Source: Psychrobacter aquaticus CMS 56 (GTDB lineage: Bacteria > Pseudomonadota > Gammaproteobacteria > Pseudomonadales > Moraxellaceae). From it: 64,000 nt of DNA. Location of the stretch: NCBI RefSeq assembly GCF_000471625.1, contig NZ_AUSW01000015.1, positions 1 through 64,000 on the forward strand. Direction: 5' to 3'. Positions within the stretch are counted from its first letter, which is position 1; each line of letters opens with the position of its first letter. Below, in pieces: positions 1 to 8,323 of the stretch. The notes beneath the pieces are model-generated. The model searched no databases. It worked only from the letters and a program-made list of their open reading frames with translations, and was not told the DNA's origin. A program made the position numbers and the translations under genes.

Positions 1-6
1 TAAAGT

Positions 7-44
7 AAAAGCCCCCTTCGCTAACGCCAAGGGGGCTTTTCTTT
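7..44 (+). terminator. Rho-independent terminator of a gene left of the window
   Basis: Arms AAAAGCCCCCTT and AAGGGGGCTTTT pair around a short loop and are followed by a T-rich tail. The stem is GC-rich and works on either strand. It probably ends a transcript that enters from the left edge. Confidence 0.85.
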
Positions 45-300
45 CGTCTGCAGTTTTGTATTGTCTACTATATTTCCCGCTACCTCTTTTATCTGTCCAC
101 CTCGCTATCCATACATATCTAGTATGATTACTTCCTTTGTTTAATAATCTTCATACTTCTGTTTTATGCTTTCCTTAACTTAAATATTCGCTGTCTATAA
201 ATCTACTTTAGTTGCTTGTCTCACTATATTTAGATTGTTGGTTGCCGATATTAGTGCTAAATTTGCAGGATGATAAAATCTCATCTATAAGAGCAAAAAT
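45..300. other. AT-rich intergenic stretch, nothing recognised
   Basis: About 250 AT-rich bases between the edge terminator and the first gene. I see no convincing ORF, RNA gene or strong promoter. The leader of the DCC-family gene presumably lies at its right end. Confidence 0.5.
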
Positions 301-741
301 ATGAATGCTGGTAAACTCCCACCTTATATTGGCGCGTCAGATAAAGTGATTCTCTTCGATGGTGTTTGTAAGCTTTGCAACGCGTGGAGCAACTTTATTA
401 TTAAGCATGATCGACAGCGCGTTTTTAAGTTGTGCAGCGTACAGTCAGAAGAAGGTAAAAAAATACTTCTCCATTTTGGTCTACCTTCTGAATCCTATGA
501 AACGATGCTTTATGTAGAAGGTTGTCAGTCTTTCCAAAAAAGCGATGCATTTTTTCAGATAGTGGCAAAGCTTGTCTATCCATGGAAAGCAGTTTGTATC
601 TTTAGGGTTATTCCAAAGCCAATACGTGACTGGATGTATGATCGCATTGCTTTAAACCGCTACAGTTTGTTTGGGAAATACGATTATTGTACTCTACCAT
701 CGCCAGATCACGAGGCGCGCTTCTTAGATGCAAAACATTAA
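301..741 (+). CDS. DCC-family thiol-disulfide oxidoreductase-like protein (DUF393)
   Basis: A 146-aa protein with the family signature DGVCKLC at residues 20-26 (Cys23 and Cys26 form a CxxC-like pair) near the N-terminus. A helical region follows, with the usual FRVIPKPIRDWMYD block near residue 105. DUF393 proteins are small predicted thiol-disulfide oxidoreductases with poorly known substrates. The 3' end overlaps the next gene by 14 bases, so the two are probably co-transcribed and translationally coupled. The ribosome binding site is weak. Family assignment is firm; the redox role rests on the family. Confidence 0.85.
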   Translation: MNAGKLPPYIGASDKVILFDGVCKLCNAWSNFIIKHDRQRVFKLCSVQSEEGKKILLHFGLPSESYETMLYVEGCQSFQKSDAFFQIVAKLVYPWKAVCIFRVIPKPIRDWMYDRIALNRYSLFGKYDYCTLPSPDHEARFLDAKH

Positions 742-1117
742 GCTTTTTCATGTTTCTTTTGTCAGCAGGCTGCTATTAGGGTTCTTGTTTATTTATCATG
801 GCTTAGTGCCCAAAATACTATGGCTAAGCGCGGTTGAAATTCATTTGGTTTCACTGAGTGGCCTTAATTTGCCAGCTAATATTGTTTCTCCATTAACTGG
901 CATTGGAGAAATAATTTTGGGGTGCTTGATCATATTTTTTAGAAAATCTACTCTGCCTGTTTATATAGCAGCAGTCGCTTTATGTTTGTTATTGATCTTC
1001 GTAGGTTTAGCAAGCCCAGAATACTTGATTAGTGCATTTAACCCTGTTACCACCAATATCTTAGGGCTAGGTTTTTGTTATTTGATATTGTTTGTAGATA
1101 AAAATGATAATGCATAA
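728..1117 (+). CDS. DoxX-like four-helix membrane protein
   Basis: A 129-aa hydrophobic protein with about four membrane segments (roughly residues 10-28, 50-70, 75-95 and 103-123) and the motif YHGLVPK in the first helix, typical of the DoxX-like family. It overlaps the DCC-family gene, and DCC plus DoxX-like pairs are common, which suggests a shared redox role at the inner membrane. The exact function is unknown. Confidence 0.75.
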   Translation: MQNIKLFHVSFVSRLLLGFLFIYHGLVPKILWLSAVEIHLVSLSGLNLPANIVSPLTGIGEIILGCLIIFFRKSTLPVYIAAVALCLLLIFVGLASPEYLISAFNPVTTNILGLGFCYLILFVDKNDNA

Positions 1118-1277
1118 GTGATGGTTCAAACGGTTCAATATTTTATGCAAAGAAACACATAAAAGTCGATATGAAAAATTCATACGATTAGTCTTCGAGA
1201 CTTGAGTAACTAAGTTTATTAAAAGCTAAATGGAGTACTGATTGGCTTAGCGTCATGATGTGTTTGAATGGAAATTT

Positions 1278-1826
1278 ATGCGTGAAGGTATGAAAAAAAT
1301 CAATGTAATAGGAACTAGCGGAAGCGGTAAATCTACCTTTAGCTGTATGCTAGCGACAAAATTGAGTTACCCTTATTTTGAAATGGACGCGATGTTTTGG
1401 AAGCCTAATTGGCAAGAATCTACTGATGAAGAATTTTTTACCAAACTTAGAAGTTGCCTGTCTGGTGATACTTGGGTTCTTGATGGTAACTACCATAGAA
1501 CAGCTGAGATAAAATGGGCCGATATTGATTCTGTTATATGGATAGATTACTCGTTCTCTCGTACTATTTATCAAGCGGTAAAACACGCATTTATTCGTTC
1601 AGTCAGCAAAACTGAGCTTTGGGATAATACTGGTAATGTTGAGACATTTGCTAAGTCATTCTTTAGCCGCGATTCCATTATCATTTGGACATTAAAAACG
1701 TATAAGCGTAACCGTATTCGTTACACAGAAATCTTTAACGATCCTAAGTATCGTCATATAGAGTTTGTAAGATTGAAAAGCCCTAAAATGGCCAAGGCGT
1801 ATATAGACGAGCTACACACATCGTAA
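1278..1826 (+). CDS. Adenylate-kinase-like P-loop NTPase
   Basis: 182 aa from ATG 1278. The Walker A motif GTSGSGKST lies at residues 12-20, followed by YFEMDAMFWKPNW and WVLDGNYHRT, the pattern of the small AAA/adenylate-kinase-like proteins often labelled topology modulation (FlaR-like). A GTG at 1260 in frame and an ATG at 1290 are other possible starts. 1278 has a TGGA at a usable distance, while 1290 has its GAAGG too close. The C-terminal half is basic. The phosphate acceptor is unknown. Confidence 0.75.
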   Translation: MREGMKKINVIGTSGSGKSTFSCMLATKLSYPYFEMDAMFWKPNWQESTDEEFFTKLRSCLSGDTWVLDGNYHRTAEIKWADIDSVIWIDYSFSRTIYQAVKHAFIRSVSKTELWDNTGNVETFAKSFFSRDSIIIWTLKTYKRNRIRYTEIFNDPKYRHIEFVRLKSPKMAKAYIDELHTS

Positions 1827-1932
1827 AGTGTTTAAAAAATGAATACGTCACAATTACCTTGGTTCTGCTTTACATTCTAGCCAATAATTAATTAGACGTG
1901 TCATATGGTTTTAGCTGCCTTTGGAAATCATC

Positions 1933-2277
1933 ATGAATGTAACTAATATAAAAGTGTTTGTCCCTAGTAAGGATTATGAAGTCTCAAAGTTATTTTATTC
2001 TGAAATTGGCTTTAAACCCAAGTTTGTAACCGATAATTTAACACTCTTTCAAAATGGAGCGTGTTTTTTATATCTGCAACGGTTTTATAATCAAGAATTG
2101 GCAGATAATTTTATGCTGCAGATTTGCGTCTCAGATCTCAAAGAAGCGTTCGATTTGTGCTCAAGTTCCAAGCATAAGACAAGAATTACACCGATTCAAC
2201 CAGAGGAGTGGGGCAAGGTCTTTTATTTATGGGGTCCAGCGGGTGAATTGCTGCATATCACTGAGTTTGATAGTTAA
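1933..2277 (+). CDS. VOC-family (glyoxalase/bleomycin-resistance-like) protein
   Basis: 114 aa from ATG 1933, chosen because GGAAA lies six bases upstream; an in-frame TTG at 1921 is less likely. The beta-alpha-beta-beta-beta pattern is visible: an N-terminal strand (IKVFVPS), the helix with LFYSEIGF, and the closing GELLHITEF, whose His and Glu are typical metal or substrate positions. A single VOC module of this size usually works as a dimer. The substrate cannot be read from the sequence. Confidence 0.75.
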   Translation: MNVTNIKVFVPSKDYEVSKLFYSEIGFKPKFVTDNLTLFQNGACFLYLQRFYNQELADNFMLQICVSDLKEAFDLCSSSKHKTRITPIQPEEWGKVFYLWGPAGELLHITEFDS

Positions 2278-2368
2278 TAATAAGTTTTGCGAAGATAGAT
2301 TTTGTGCAGGCTTCGAACCAGCGGTAATTTTAGGCGTTATTTTAGATCTGTATGTAAAGGATAGATGT

Positions 2369-3121
2369 ATGAGTATTCAAAAAGTGGCACTCATCACAGG
2401 TGGTGGTCGGGGTATTGGTGCTGCTACAGCGAGGCTGTTTGCCAAGCAAGGTTACGCGGTGGCTATTAACTATAAATCTAACTCAGAAGCGGCCAACAAA
2501 CTGGCTGAGACGATCACGGCTGATGGTGGAAAGTGCATTGTGATTCAGGCAGATGTCTCTTTTGAAGAAGACGTCATCCGTATGTTTTCCACCGTCGATA
2601 AAGTGCTAGGTAGACTATCCGTACTCGTAAACAACGCTGGTATTTTGAAAAAACAATCCCGTTTAGAAGATATGACTGCCGACAGAATAAACGCAATACT
2701 CGTAAACAATGTCACCAGCTATTTTTTGTGTTGTAGAGAGGCGGTAAAACGCATGTCTACTCGGCACGGCGGCTTGGGAGGTGTCATTGTGAATGTCTCT
2801 TCTAGAGCAGCACGCTCAGGCTCACCGAATGAATATATTGATTATGCTGCATCGAAAGGCGCTATTGATACCTTAACTAAAGGATTGTCATTGGAAGTTG
2901 CGGCTGAAGGCATTCGGGTTAATTGTGTCCGTCCAGGGTTGATTTACACTGATATGCATGCCGATGGCGGAGAGCCGGAAAGAGTAGAGCGATTAAAGAC
3001 AGTGATTCCACTGCAAAGAGGCGGGCAACCTGAGGAAGTTGCTGAAGCCATCTATTGGCTGGCGTCAGATAAATCTTCCTTTTCGACTGGAAACTTCTTG
3101 GATATTACAGGTGGTTTGTAA
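2369..3121 (+). CDS. Short-chain dehydrogenase/reductase (YgfF/FabG-like)
   Basis: 250 aa from ATG 2369, with AAAGGA seven bases upstream. It is a classical SDR: GGGRGIG cofactor loop at residues 11-17, NNAG at 88-91, catalytic Ser145, and Tyr159/Lys163 in YAASK. The PG motif near 189 and the ending FLDITGGL are normal. The family reduces or oxidises carbonyls or alcohols with NAD(P). It most resembles the YgfF group of glucose-dehydrogenase/3-oxoacyl-ACP-reductase-like proteins. The open frame extends upstream to 2054 but that part overlaps the VOC gene and is not coding. Confidence 0.88.
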   Translation: MSIQKVALITGGGRGIGAATARLFAKQGYAVAINYKSNSEAANKLAETITADGGKCIVIQADVSFEEDVIRMFSTVDKVLGRLSVLVNNAGILKKQSRLEDMTADRINAILVNNVTSYFLCCREAVKRMSTRHGGLGGVIVNVSSRAARSGSPNEYIDYAASKGAIDTLTKGLSLEVAAEGIRVNCVRPGLIYTDMHADGGEPERVERLKTVIPLQRGGQPEEVAEAIYWLASDKSSFSTGNFLDITGGL

Positions 3122-3402
3122 GTGGGATAAAGAGTTTAAAGATGAATACTTAATATTTTTTGCTTGGTTTATGTGAAGGTGAATAATAGCCTATTCTAGG
3201 TAAAATCTCCTTTCTTAGTAAAAAGGTACTTTTGCAAGAGGACTATAATTGGTTATATCAGAAATAATTTTATTTCTAACTTATTATTTTTTATATTATC
3301 TAATAATATACTTGATATACACTTTGTTAGTATACTGCTATTTTTAATTTTTTGATAAAATTTCACTTATCCTAATTAGCTATTATAGCTGGAGAAATAT
3401 AG
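3122..3402. other. Very AT-rich spacer before the caspase-like gene
   Basis: About 280 bases, with long A/T runs in the right half. No gene or clear hairpin is seen. It probably holds the promoter of the caspase-like gene and marks a composition shift from the SDR gene. Confidence 0.5.
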
Positions 3403-4842
3403 ATGCAACGTAAATTATCAGCATTTATAGTAGGAATTTCTGCATACCCAGATGGTGCAGCACTGAAAAATCCAGTGAATGATGCCGATGACGTGACCGA
3501 AGCCCTTGAGGAATTAGAATTTAATGTGATAAAGATAACTGATGCTAGCGCAGAGGATATTGACAGAGGGTTGGAGGATTTTAAAGATTATCTTAACAAT
3601 AGCGATGTGGGTTTGTTTTATTTTGCTGGGCATGGAATGCAGATCAAAGGCGAAAATTATCTTAACACTGTAGATACAAGCTTCGTAGATGAAATTTCAG
3701 CTAAACATTCATCGTTTCCTCTAAATCAAATTATTGATACGATGGATTCATGTACGAACTCAACTAATATAATTATTCTTGACGCTTGTAGGAATAATCC
3801 ATTTATTAGAGCTTGGAATAGGGGGCCTGAACAGAGTGGATTGGCATCTGTTTATACTCCAAAAGGAACTTTTATGGCTTTTGCGACCTCCCCTGGTGAA
3901 ATTGCAAAAGATGGATTAGGACGAAACGGTAGTTTTACGGAGTCTTTTTTGACTCATATAAACACTCAAGATGTCCCAATTGAAGATCTATTTAAGAGGG
4001 TTAGAAACACGTTATCAGCTAGAACATCTGGATCTCAAACATCTTGGGAACATACATCTTTATCTGGTAATTTCTTCTTCAATATGAGTATTGGGAGAAT
4101 TGTTGATGAATACAGTTCTGAGTCGCTAGCAGACTCACTCTACATGCTGACATCTGGAAAAAAAATTGATGAAGTTATTAAAGACTTAAAAATAGGTAAC
4201 TGGTATATACAGAACCCTGCAGTAAAAAAATTAACATCCGATGACATAAATGCTTCTGATAATGACTCCTTATTTGTATTAGGAAGGAACATATATCAAG
4301 CCTCTTGTGGTAGTTCAGACGCTGCAACAGAGTTTATTAAAAACTTCAAAGACGAAGTATTATTAGAAGAAGATAAGTCTAAGTGTATTTTAGATGGTAT
4401 GTTATTCGAAATATTCTTCAACTCAAAGGGGGAGCTCAGATCAAGTTTCAAGGCAGCTCAATTTGAATTAGTGTTTTCTCTAAAATCTTATTCAAAGTTT
4501 TCAGGAAGCTTCGATTTTATATCTGAGATACTTTTGAAGTACCAGAATAGATTTTATGTGATACCTGGAAAAAATAACCAAGTTAATGTTGATGTAGTTT
4601 CACATAAAAACGATGAAAATGAAAATGTGATTGCGGAGATTCATTTTCAAGGTTTTAATATATTAAGAAAAGATGATAGAAATAATCGCTTAGATATGGG
4701 TACATATCCAATTAAATATAGTAAGTTAGTTAGACTTTTATCAGAAGAGATGATAATTCCTAACGCTCAACTAGTAGTTACAGCTTCTTTCACCAGTGAA
4801 GACAGGATTCTCTTCCCATATGGTATGAGCGTCAGTAAATGA
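3403..4842 (+). CDS. Caspase-like (peptidase C14, metacaspase-type) protein
   Basis: 479 aa. The first 230 residues form a caspase p20-like fold: strand SAFIVGISAYP, catalytic His77 in FYFAGHGMQ and catalytic Cys129 in ILDACRNNPF. This is the His-Cys dyad of bacterial caspase homologues. The remaining 250 residues match no domain I recognise and lack signal peptide or membrane segments, so the protein is probably cytoplasmic. Bacterial relatives often act as effectors in stress or phage defence, or in signalling. The gene is AT-rich, has its own spacer and ends in a convergent terminator, which suggests acquisition. No partner sensor gene is adjacent. Confidence 0.85.
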   Translation: MQRKLSAFIVGISAYPDGAALKNPVNDADDVTEALEELEFNVIKITDASAEDIDRGLEDFKDYLNNSDVGLFYFAGHGMQIKGENYLNTVDTSFVDEISAKHSSFPLNQIIDTMDSCTNSTNIIILDACRNNPFIRAWNRGPEQSGLASVYTPKGTFMAFATSPGEIAKDGLGRNGSFTESFLTHINTQDVPIEDLFKRVRNTLSARTSGSQTSWEHTSLSGNFFFNMSIGRIVDEYSSESLADSLYMLTSGKKIDEVIKDLKIGNWYIQNPAVKKLTSDDINASDNDSLFVLGRNIYQASCGSSDAATEFIKNFKDEVLLEEDKSKCILDGMLFEIFFNSKGELRSSFKAAQFELVFSLKSYSKFSGSFDFISEILLKYQNRFYVIPGKNNQVNVDVVSHKNDENENVIAEIHFQGFNILRKDDRNNRLDMGTYPIKYSKLVRLLSEEMIIPNAQLVVTASFTSEDRILFPYGMSVSK

Positions 4843-4905
4843 TGCAATAATTTGCGTAAAATAGGCTTCTTTGTTGGTGCGCTATTCTACTCAGCAATAT
4901 GCGAA

Positions 4906-4937
4906 GAAAATAGAGAGAACTTCCTCTCTATTTATTA
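4906..4937. terminator. Bidirectional terminator between caspase-like and HTH genes
   Basis: Perfect 10-bp arms AAATAGAGAG (4908-4917) and CTCTCTATTT (4924-4933) with a six-base loop. A-rich and T-rich flanks allow termination from both sides. It lies between two convergent genes. Confidence 0.75.
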
Positions 4938-4948
4938 AAATAGATCTC

Positions 4949-5164
4949 TTAGTGAGAAGGGGTAAGTTGGCTACCTCTTCCACGGTGAGCATTAATACGA
5001 GAGTACAGAGCTTGCGAGTTCATGTTGAGCAGCTTCGCAATATCCTTAACAGAATAGCCTTTATCATAAATTTGCTGTAGCATTTCGTCTTGATCTTTAC
5101 GTGGCATCTGATCAAAAATTGCTCGATTAAATTCTTTCTGAATACCGTTATTGAAAGGGAACAT
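4949..5164 (-). CDS. Small helix-turn-helix protein
   Basis: 71 aa from ATG 5164, preferred over ATG 5185 because AAGGA stands eight bases before it. The middle carries a helix-turn-helix-like pattern (YSVKDIAKLLNMNSQALYSR), with a basic tail. It resembles small DNA-binding proteins that lack a catalytic domain. A 74-base palindromic structure lies directly upstream and may be its own operator. The regulated gene is unknown. It could also be a remnant of a larger transposase or resolvase. Confidence 0.6.
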   Translation of the reverse strand: MFPFNNGIQKEFNRAIFDQMPRKDQDEMLQQIYDKGYSVKDIAKLLNMNSQALYSRINAHRGRGSQLTPSH

Positions 5165-5186
5165 AGGATATATCCTTATACACATG

Positions 5187-5260
5187 ATGACTAGTTGGTA
5201 GTAATCTAATATTAGTATGAAAAAGATACTGTTTTCATACTAATATTCTTAACTAGTCAT
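5187..5260. repeat. Two-tier palindrome upstream of the HTH gene
   Basis: Inner arms of 16 bp are perfect (5208-5223 and 5232-5247, AATATTAGTATGAAAA and its complement) around an 8-base loop. Outer arms of 10 bp are also perfect (5187-5196 and 5251-5260, ATGACTAGTT and its complement). The bases between tiers are unequal, 11 and 3. It may be an operator, a hairpin in the leader, or an end of a lost mobile element. Confidence 0.75.
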
Positions 5261-5328
5261 TGTCAATATATAACTTCAACATGACTATTGCGGAAGTTAG
5301 AAAAATATAATGATTTGAGAGAATTCCC

Positions 5329-5742
5329 ATGACCACGTCAAAAGTAACCTACCAAGGCGATTTGCGCACCACCGCCATCCACTTGCAATCAAACAATGAA
5401 ATCATCACCGATGCGCCAACGGACAATCAAGGCAAGGGCGAGGCGTTTTCTCCGACTGACTTGCTAGCCACCAGCTTGGCAAGTTGTATGTTGACCATTA
5501 TCGGTATCAAAGCCCGTGACATGGATATCGATATTGCAGGGACGACAGCTGAAGTGACCAAAGTCATGGCTGCTGATCCAAGACGCGTGAGCGAGATCCA
5601 TATCATCGTGACGTTTAATAATGAACTTGATGATAGAACGCAAACGATCTTTTATAACACCGCATTGACTTGCCCAGTCGCCAAGAGCATTCATCCCGAC
5701 ATCACGCAGAACTTAACGTTCCGTACTGCTCGTGGCCTTTAA
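5329..5742 (+). CDS. OsmC-family peroxide/stress protein
   Basis: 137 aa with the two conserved cysteines of the OsmC/Ohr superfamily: Cys53 in SLASCMLT and Cys115 in ALTCPVAKS. Relatives reduce organic hydroperoxides in the cytoplasm with these cysteines. The short form without an extra domain fits the OsmC/YhfA-like branch rather than Ohr proper. The stop overlaps or nearly touches the next gene, so the two are probably one transcript. Confidence 0.88.
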   Translation: MTTSKVTYQGDLRTTAIHLQSNNEIITDAPTDNQGKGEAFSPTDLLATSLASCMLTIIGIKARDMDIDIAGTTAEVTKVMAADPRRVSEIHIIVTFNNELDDRTQTIFYNTALTCPVAKSIHPDITQNLTFRTARGL

Positions 5743-5746
5743 AGCT

Positions 5747-6208
5747 ATGGCAAAAACACTACTGATAGTCGCGCATGCGCCATCGCCCAACACTGAAAAG
5801 TTGGCGCAAGCGGCTTACAACGGTGCCAATCATCCTGATATAGATATCAATGTCGTTTTGAAGTCGCCACAGGACACGCAGCCTGAAGATGTATTGGCTG
5901 CTGATGCATTACTACTAGGCACCACTGAAAATTTGGCGTACATGGCAGGGCTGACCAAAGACTTCTTTGATCGTTGTTACTATCCTGTGTTAGAAGAGAA
6001 GCAAGGTTTGCCATTTGCACTATACATACGTGCAGGACATGATGGTACAGGTACCAAGCTTGCCATGAAGACAATTACGACGGGGCTGCGTTGGTCATGG
6101 ATTCAAGAGGCGTTGATACTACAAGGCGATTGGCAAGATAGCTTTACCGACCAAGTAGAGGAACTTGCCATGACATTAGCCGCTGGCGTAGAGGCAGGTA
6201 TTTACTAG
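5747..6208 (+). CDS. Flavodoxin-like NAD(P)H oxidoreductase
   Basis: 153 aa from ATG 5747; a GTG at 5732 in frame would overlap the OsmC gene. The N-terminus (LLIVAHAPSPNTEKLA) is the FMN phosphate-binding loop of flavodoxin-like proteins. GTTENLAYMAGLTKDFFDR is the second flavin-contact region. Such proteins carry electrons or reduce quinones or other small molecules. Its place right after osmC suggests a redox-stress role. Confidence 0.78.
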   Translation: MAKTLLIVAHAPSPNTEKLAQAAYNGANHPDIDINVVLKSPQDTQPEDVLAADALLLGTTENLAYMAGLTKDFFDRCYYPVLEEKQGLPFALYIRAGHDGTGTKLAMKTITTGLRWSWIQEALILQGDWQDSFTDQVEELAMTLAAGVEAGIY

Positions 6209-6308
6209 TAGTGAGTTGTTTGGGCAATCACTAGGGCAATATTTGACAATGCTCATCCATATATTGCAATCGATGCCAAGAGCATAATAGACGGTTTGGA
6301 GAATAATA

Positions 6309-6983
6309 ATGCAGAACGATAATCCAAATAGTAAAATTGATATCGCTGCATTGCCATTTTCGCAAGCGTGTGAGAACAACAAGCAGCCCATCTTAGAAGT
6401 ATTACAAAGCGAGCTGCAAGGCTTTACGCATGTACTAGAGATTGGTTCTGGAACGGGTCAGCATAGCGTCTATTTTGCACCGAATTTACCTGAGATACAG
6501 TGGCAGACCAGCGATGTCCTCAGTAATCATCGTCATATAACCGCTTGGCATAATGCCTATCCTGCGCCCAATCTATTTTTGCCGCTAGCGTTTGACTTGG
6601 ATCATGATTCGATACCTGTTAATACTCATTTAAATAGCAGTCATTTAGATAGCAATCATTTAGACAAGCCTTATGATGCGTTATTTACGGCTAATACGTT
6701 ACATATCATCAGTTGGGTTTTGGTCAAACGGTTATTTGCATTGGCTAGTGATGCGCTACCTATGGACGGCAAGCTAATTGTCTATGGCCCATTTAATGAG
6801 CATGGCAAATATACCAGTGAGGGGAACCAGCGATTTGATGCGATGTTAAGACAAGGTAATACTGACAGCGGCATCCGCGATAAAGAAGACATTGTCAGTT
6901 TGGCAAACGCACATCATCTACAACTCACTAATACATATGTAATGCCTGCCAATAATCAGCTATTGATATTTCAGAAACGTTAA
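6309..6983 (+). CDS. DUF938 SAM-dependent methyltransferase-like protein
   Basis: 224 aa with the class I methyltransferase motif VLEIGSGTGQHSVYFA (SAM-binding glycine loop) and the acidic-loop region QTSDV. FTANTLHIISW follows where motif IV lies. The family is DUF938, homologous to metazoan METTL26, with unknown substrate. GGAG stands eight bases before the start. Residues about 107-121 hold a threefold HLxxxH-like repeat coded by 15-bp tandem repeats, an insertion relative to the usual family length near 200 aa. Confidence 0.85.
   Translation: MQNDNPNSKIDIAALPFSQACENNKQPILEVLQSELQGFTHVLEIGSGTGQHSVYFAPNLPEIQWQTSDVLSNHRHITAWHNAYPAPNLFLPLAFDLDHDSIPVNTHLNSSHLDSNHLDKPYDALFTANTLHIISWVLVKRLFALASDALPMDGKLIVYGPFNEHGKYTSEGNQRFDAMLRQGNTDSGIRDKEDIVSLANAHHLQLTNTYVMPANNQLLIFQKR
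6627..6671 (+). repeat. Threefold 15-bp tandem repeat inside the DUF938 gene
   Basis: Three units starting CATTTA (6627, 6642, 6657) encode HLNSS, HLDSN and HLDKP. The period is a multiple of three, so copy changes keep the frame. Confidence 0.8.
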
Positions 6984-7001
6984 ATTGTTAAAGCCTCAGA
7001 A

Positions 7002-7052
7002 AAAAAGACACCGCAATTGATCGTTATAAGATCTTGATTGAGGTGTCTTTTT
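7002..7052. terminator. Bidirectional terminator between convergent genes
   Basis: AAAAGACACC and GGTGTCTTTT pair, with more weak pairing inside, and both flanks are A/T runs. It lies between the DUF938 gene and the reverse-strand dienelactone hydrolase. Confidence 0.8.
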
Positions 7053-7097
7053 ATTTAGCGTTACTTATATGGTTACTGATATTTTTATACCGCTAGG

Positions 7098-7889
7098 CTA
7101 TTTATATTCATCTGCCAAAAAATCTAAATAGCGTTTCCAAGAACGCTCATCAGCGCGAGCATCATATCTATCGCTTCCGAACACGCTAAAGGCATGTGGC
7201 GCGCCACTGTAGGTGATCATCTCATGAGGTACATTAGCCGTTTCTAACGTCTTACCCAAAGTAGCGAAGCTCTCGAGAGACACGGATTCATCAGCAGAGC
7301 CATGGAATACCAATATCTCGCCTGTGGTATTATCATAATTTTGACCTGCTGGGGTATCAAAAGCACCGTGGAAAGGAACAAAGGCTTTTTGCTCAAAGCC
7401 AGATCTGGCAATCTCCAAAGCAACCGTGCCACCAAAACAATAGCCCATCGTTACGCCATTACGGACATTGTTACCTTGTAACTGGCCTGCAGTTAAAGCG
7501 CCAGCAACGATGCGTCGCATCTTGTTTCGGTCATCATATAGGGCGCCGGTCAAACGTTTATTCTCTTCAACAGACGTAGGGCGAATGCCTTGCCCAAACA
7601 TATCTGCTGCTAGTACGTTGTAACCTTCTTCGGCCAACATGTCAGCGCGCTTGCGCTCATAATCTGTCAAACCGTCCCAATCATGAATCAATAAAATAAA
7701 AGGGGCATTCGGCTTATCGGCTTTGGCGTAATAGCCTTCGTATGCTTGGTTATCTACCGTGTAGGTAACATTTTTGGTCGTAATCGCGGCCGCTGTCTGA
7801 CTAAACGTCAGTGCCATCACGCCCATTGATGCACCCACAACCAATGAATGATAAGATCTTTTAAACAGAAAATTCGCAGTTGATAACAT
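7098..7889 (-). CDS. Exported dienelactone hydrolase-family protein
   Basis: 263 aa. An N-terminal hydrophobic segment ending TAAA near residue 35 looks like a signal peptide, so the enzyme is probably periplasmic. The alpha/beta-hydrolase triad fits dienelactone hydrolase: Cys151 in GYCFGG, Asp200 in GSADESV and His232 in GAPHAFS. Family members hydrolyse cyclic or small esters. The nucleophile is Cys rather than Ser, as in true dienelactone hydrolases. It is divergent from katE across a 434-base spacer. Confidence 0.85.
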   Translation of the reverse strand: MLSTANFLFKRSYHSLVVGASMGVMALTFSQTAAAITTKNVTYTVDNQAYEGYYAKADKPNAPFILLIHDWDGLTDYERKRADMLAEEGYNVLAADMFGQGIRPTSVEENKRLTGALYDDRNKMRRIVAGALTAGQLQGNNVRNGVTMGYCFGGTVALEIARSGFEQKAFVPFHGAFDTPAGQNYDNTTGEILVFHGSADESVSLESFATLGKTLETANVPHEMITYSGAPHAFSVFGSDRYDARADERSWKRYLDFLADEYK

Positions 7890-8323
7890 AATAGATCGCC
7901 TTATGATTTAATAAAAAAGATAAATATATGGCTAAGAATGCTATCCATTTTATTTATCAGTGAGTTTTAGTTTTCATAAAATCATACCTTAAAGAATAAC
8001 TACATTACAAGACTCGATTGTTAATGTCTTAATTTACATAAGAGAGATTAACATGCTTAAAAAAAATACATGATGTCTTATTTATGACAAGTGCAAAAGT
8101 TAACTAAATATAAACAAGGTTTACCATAAGTGAAGCTCGATTTTGGGTAGTATGGCTCGTAAGCCTATTATTTTTTTATATTTTTTAATAATTGGTAACA
8201 TTGAAAACACAGATAAATAATCGACAGACGAAGTCATCATTATCTCCAAGGATACTAAATCTGTGTAAGTAAATTATTAATGGTCTCAAAAGGGATCATT
8301 TTATTCACTAGCCAGGACATTTT
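7890..8323. other. Divergent promoter region of the hydrolase and catalase genes
   Basis: 434 AT-rich bases between two divergent starts. It must carry promoters for both genes. I see no ORF, no strong hairpin and no operator I can name with confidence. Confidence 0.5.

Noticed and set aside
2054-2368. Upstream extension of the SDR reading frame
   Set aside because: It overlaps the VOC gene in another frame. The SDR fold starts at 2369, where a good ribosome site stands.
4871-5080. Forward ORF opposite the HTH gene
   Set aside because: It spans the bidirectional terminator and is antisense to a more plausible gene.
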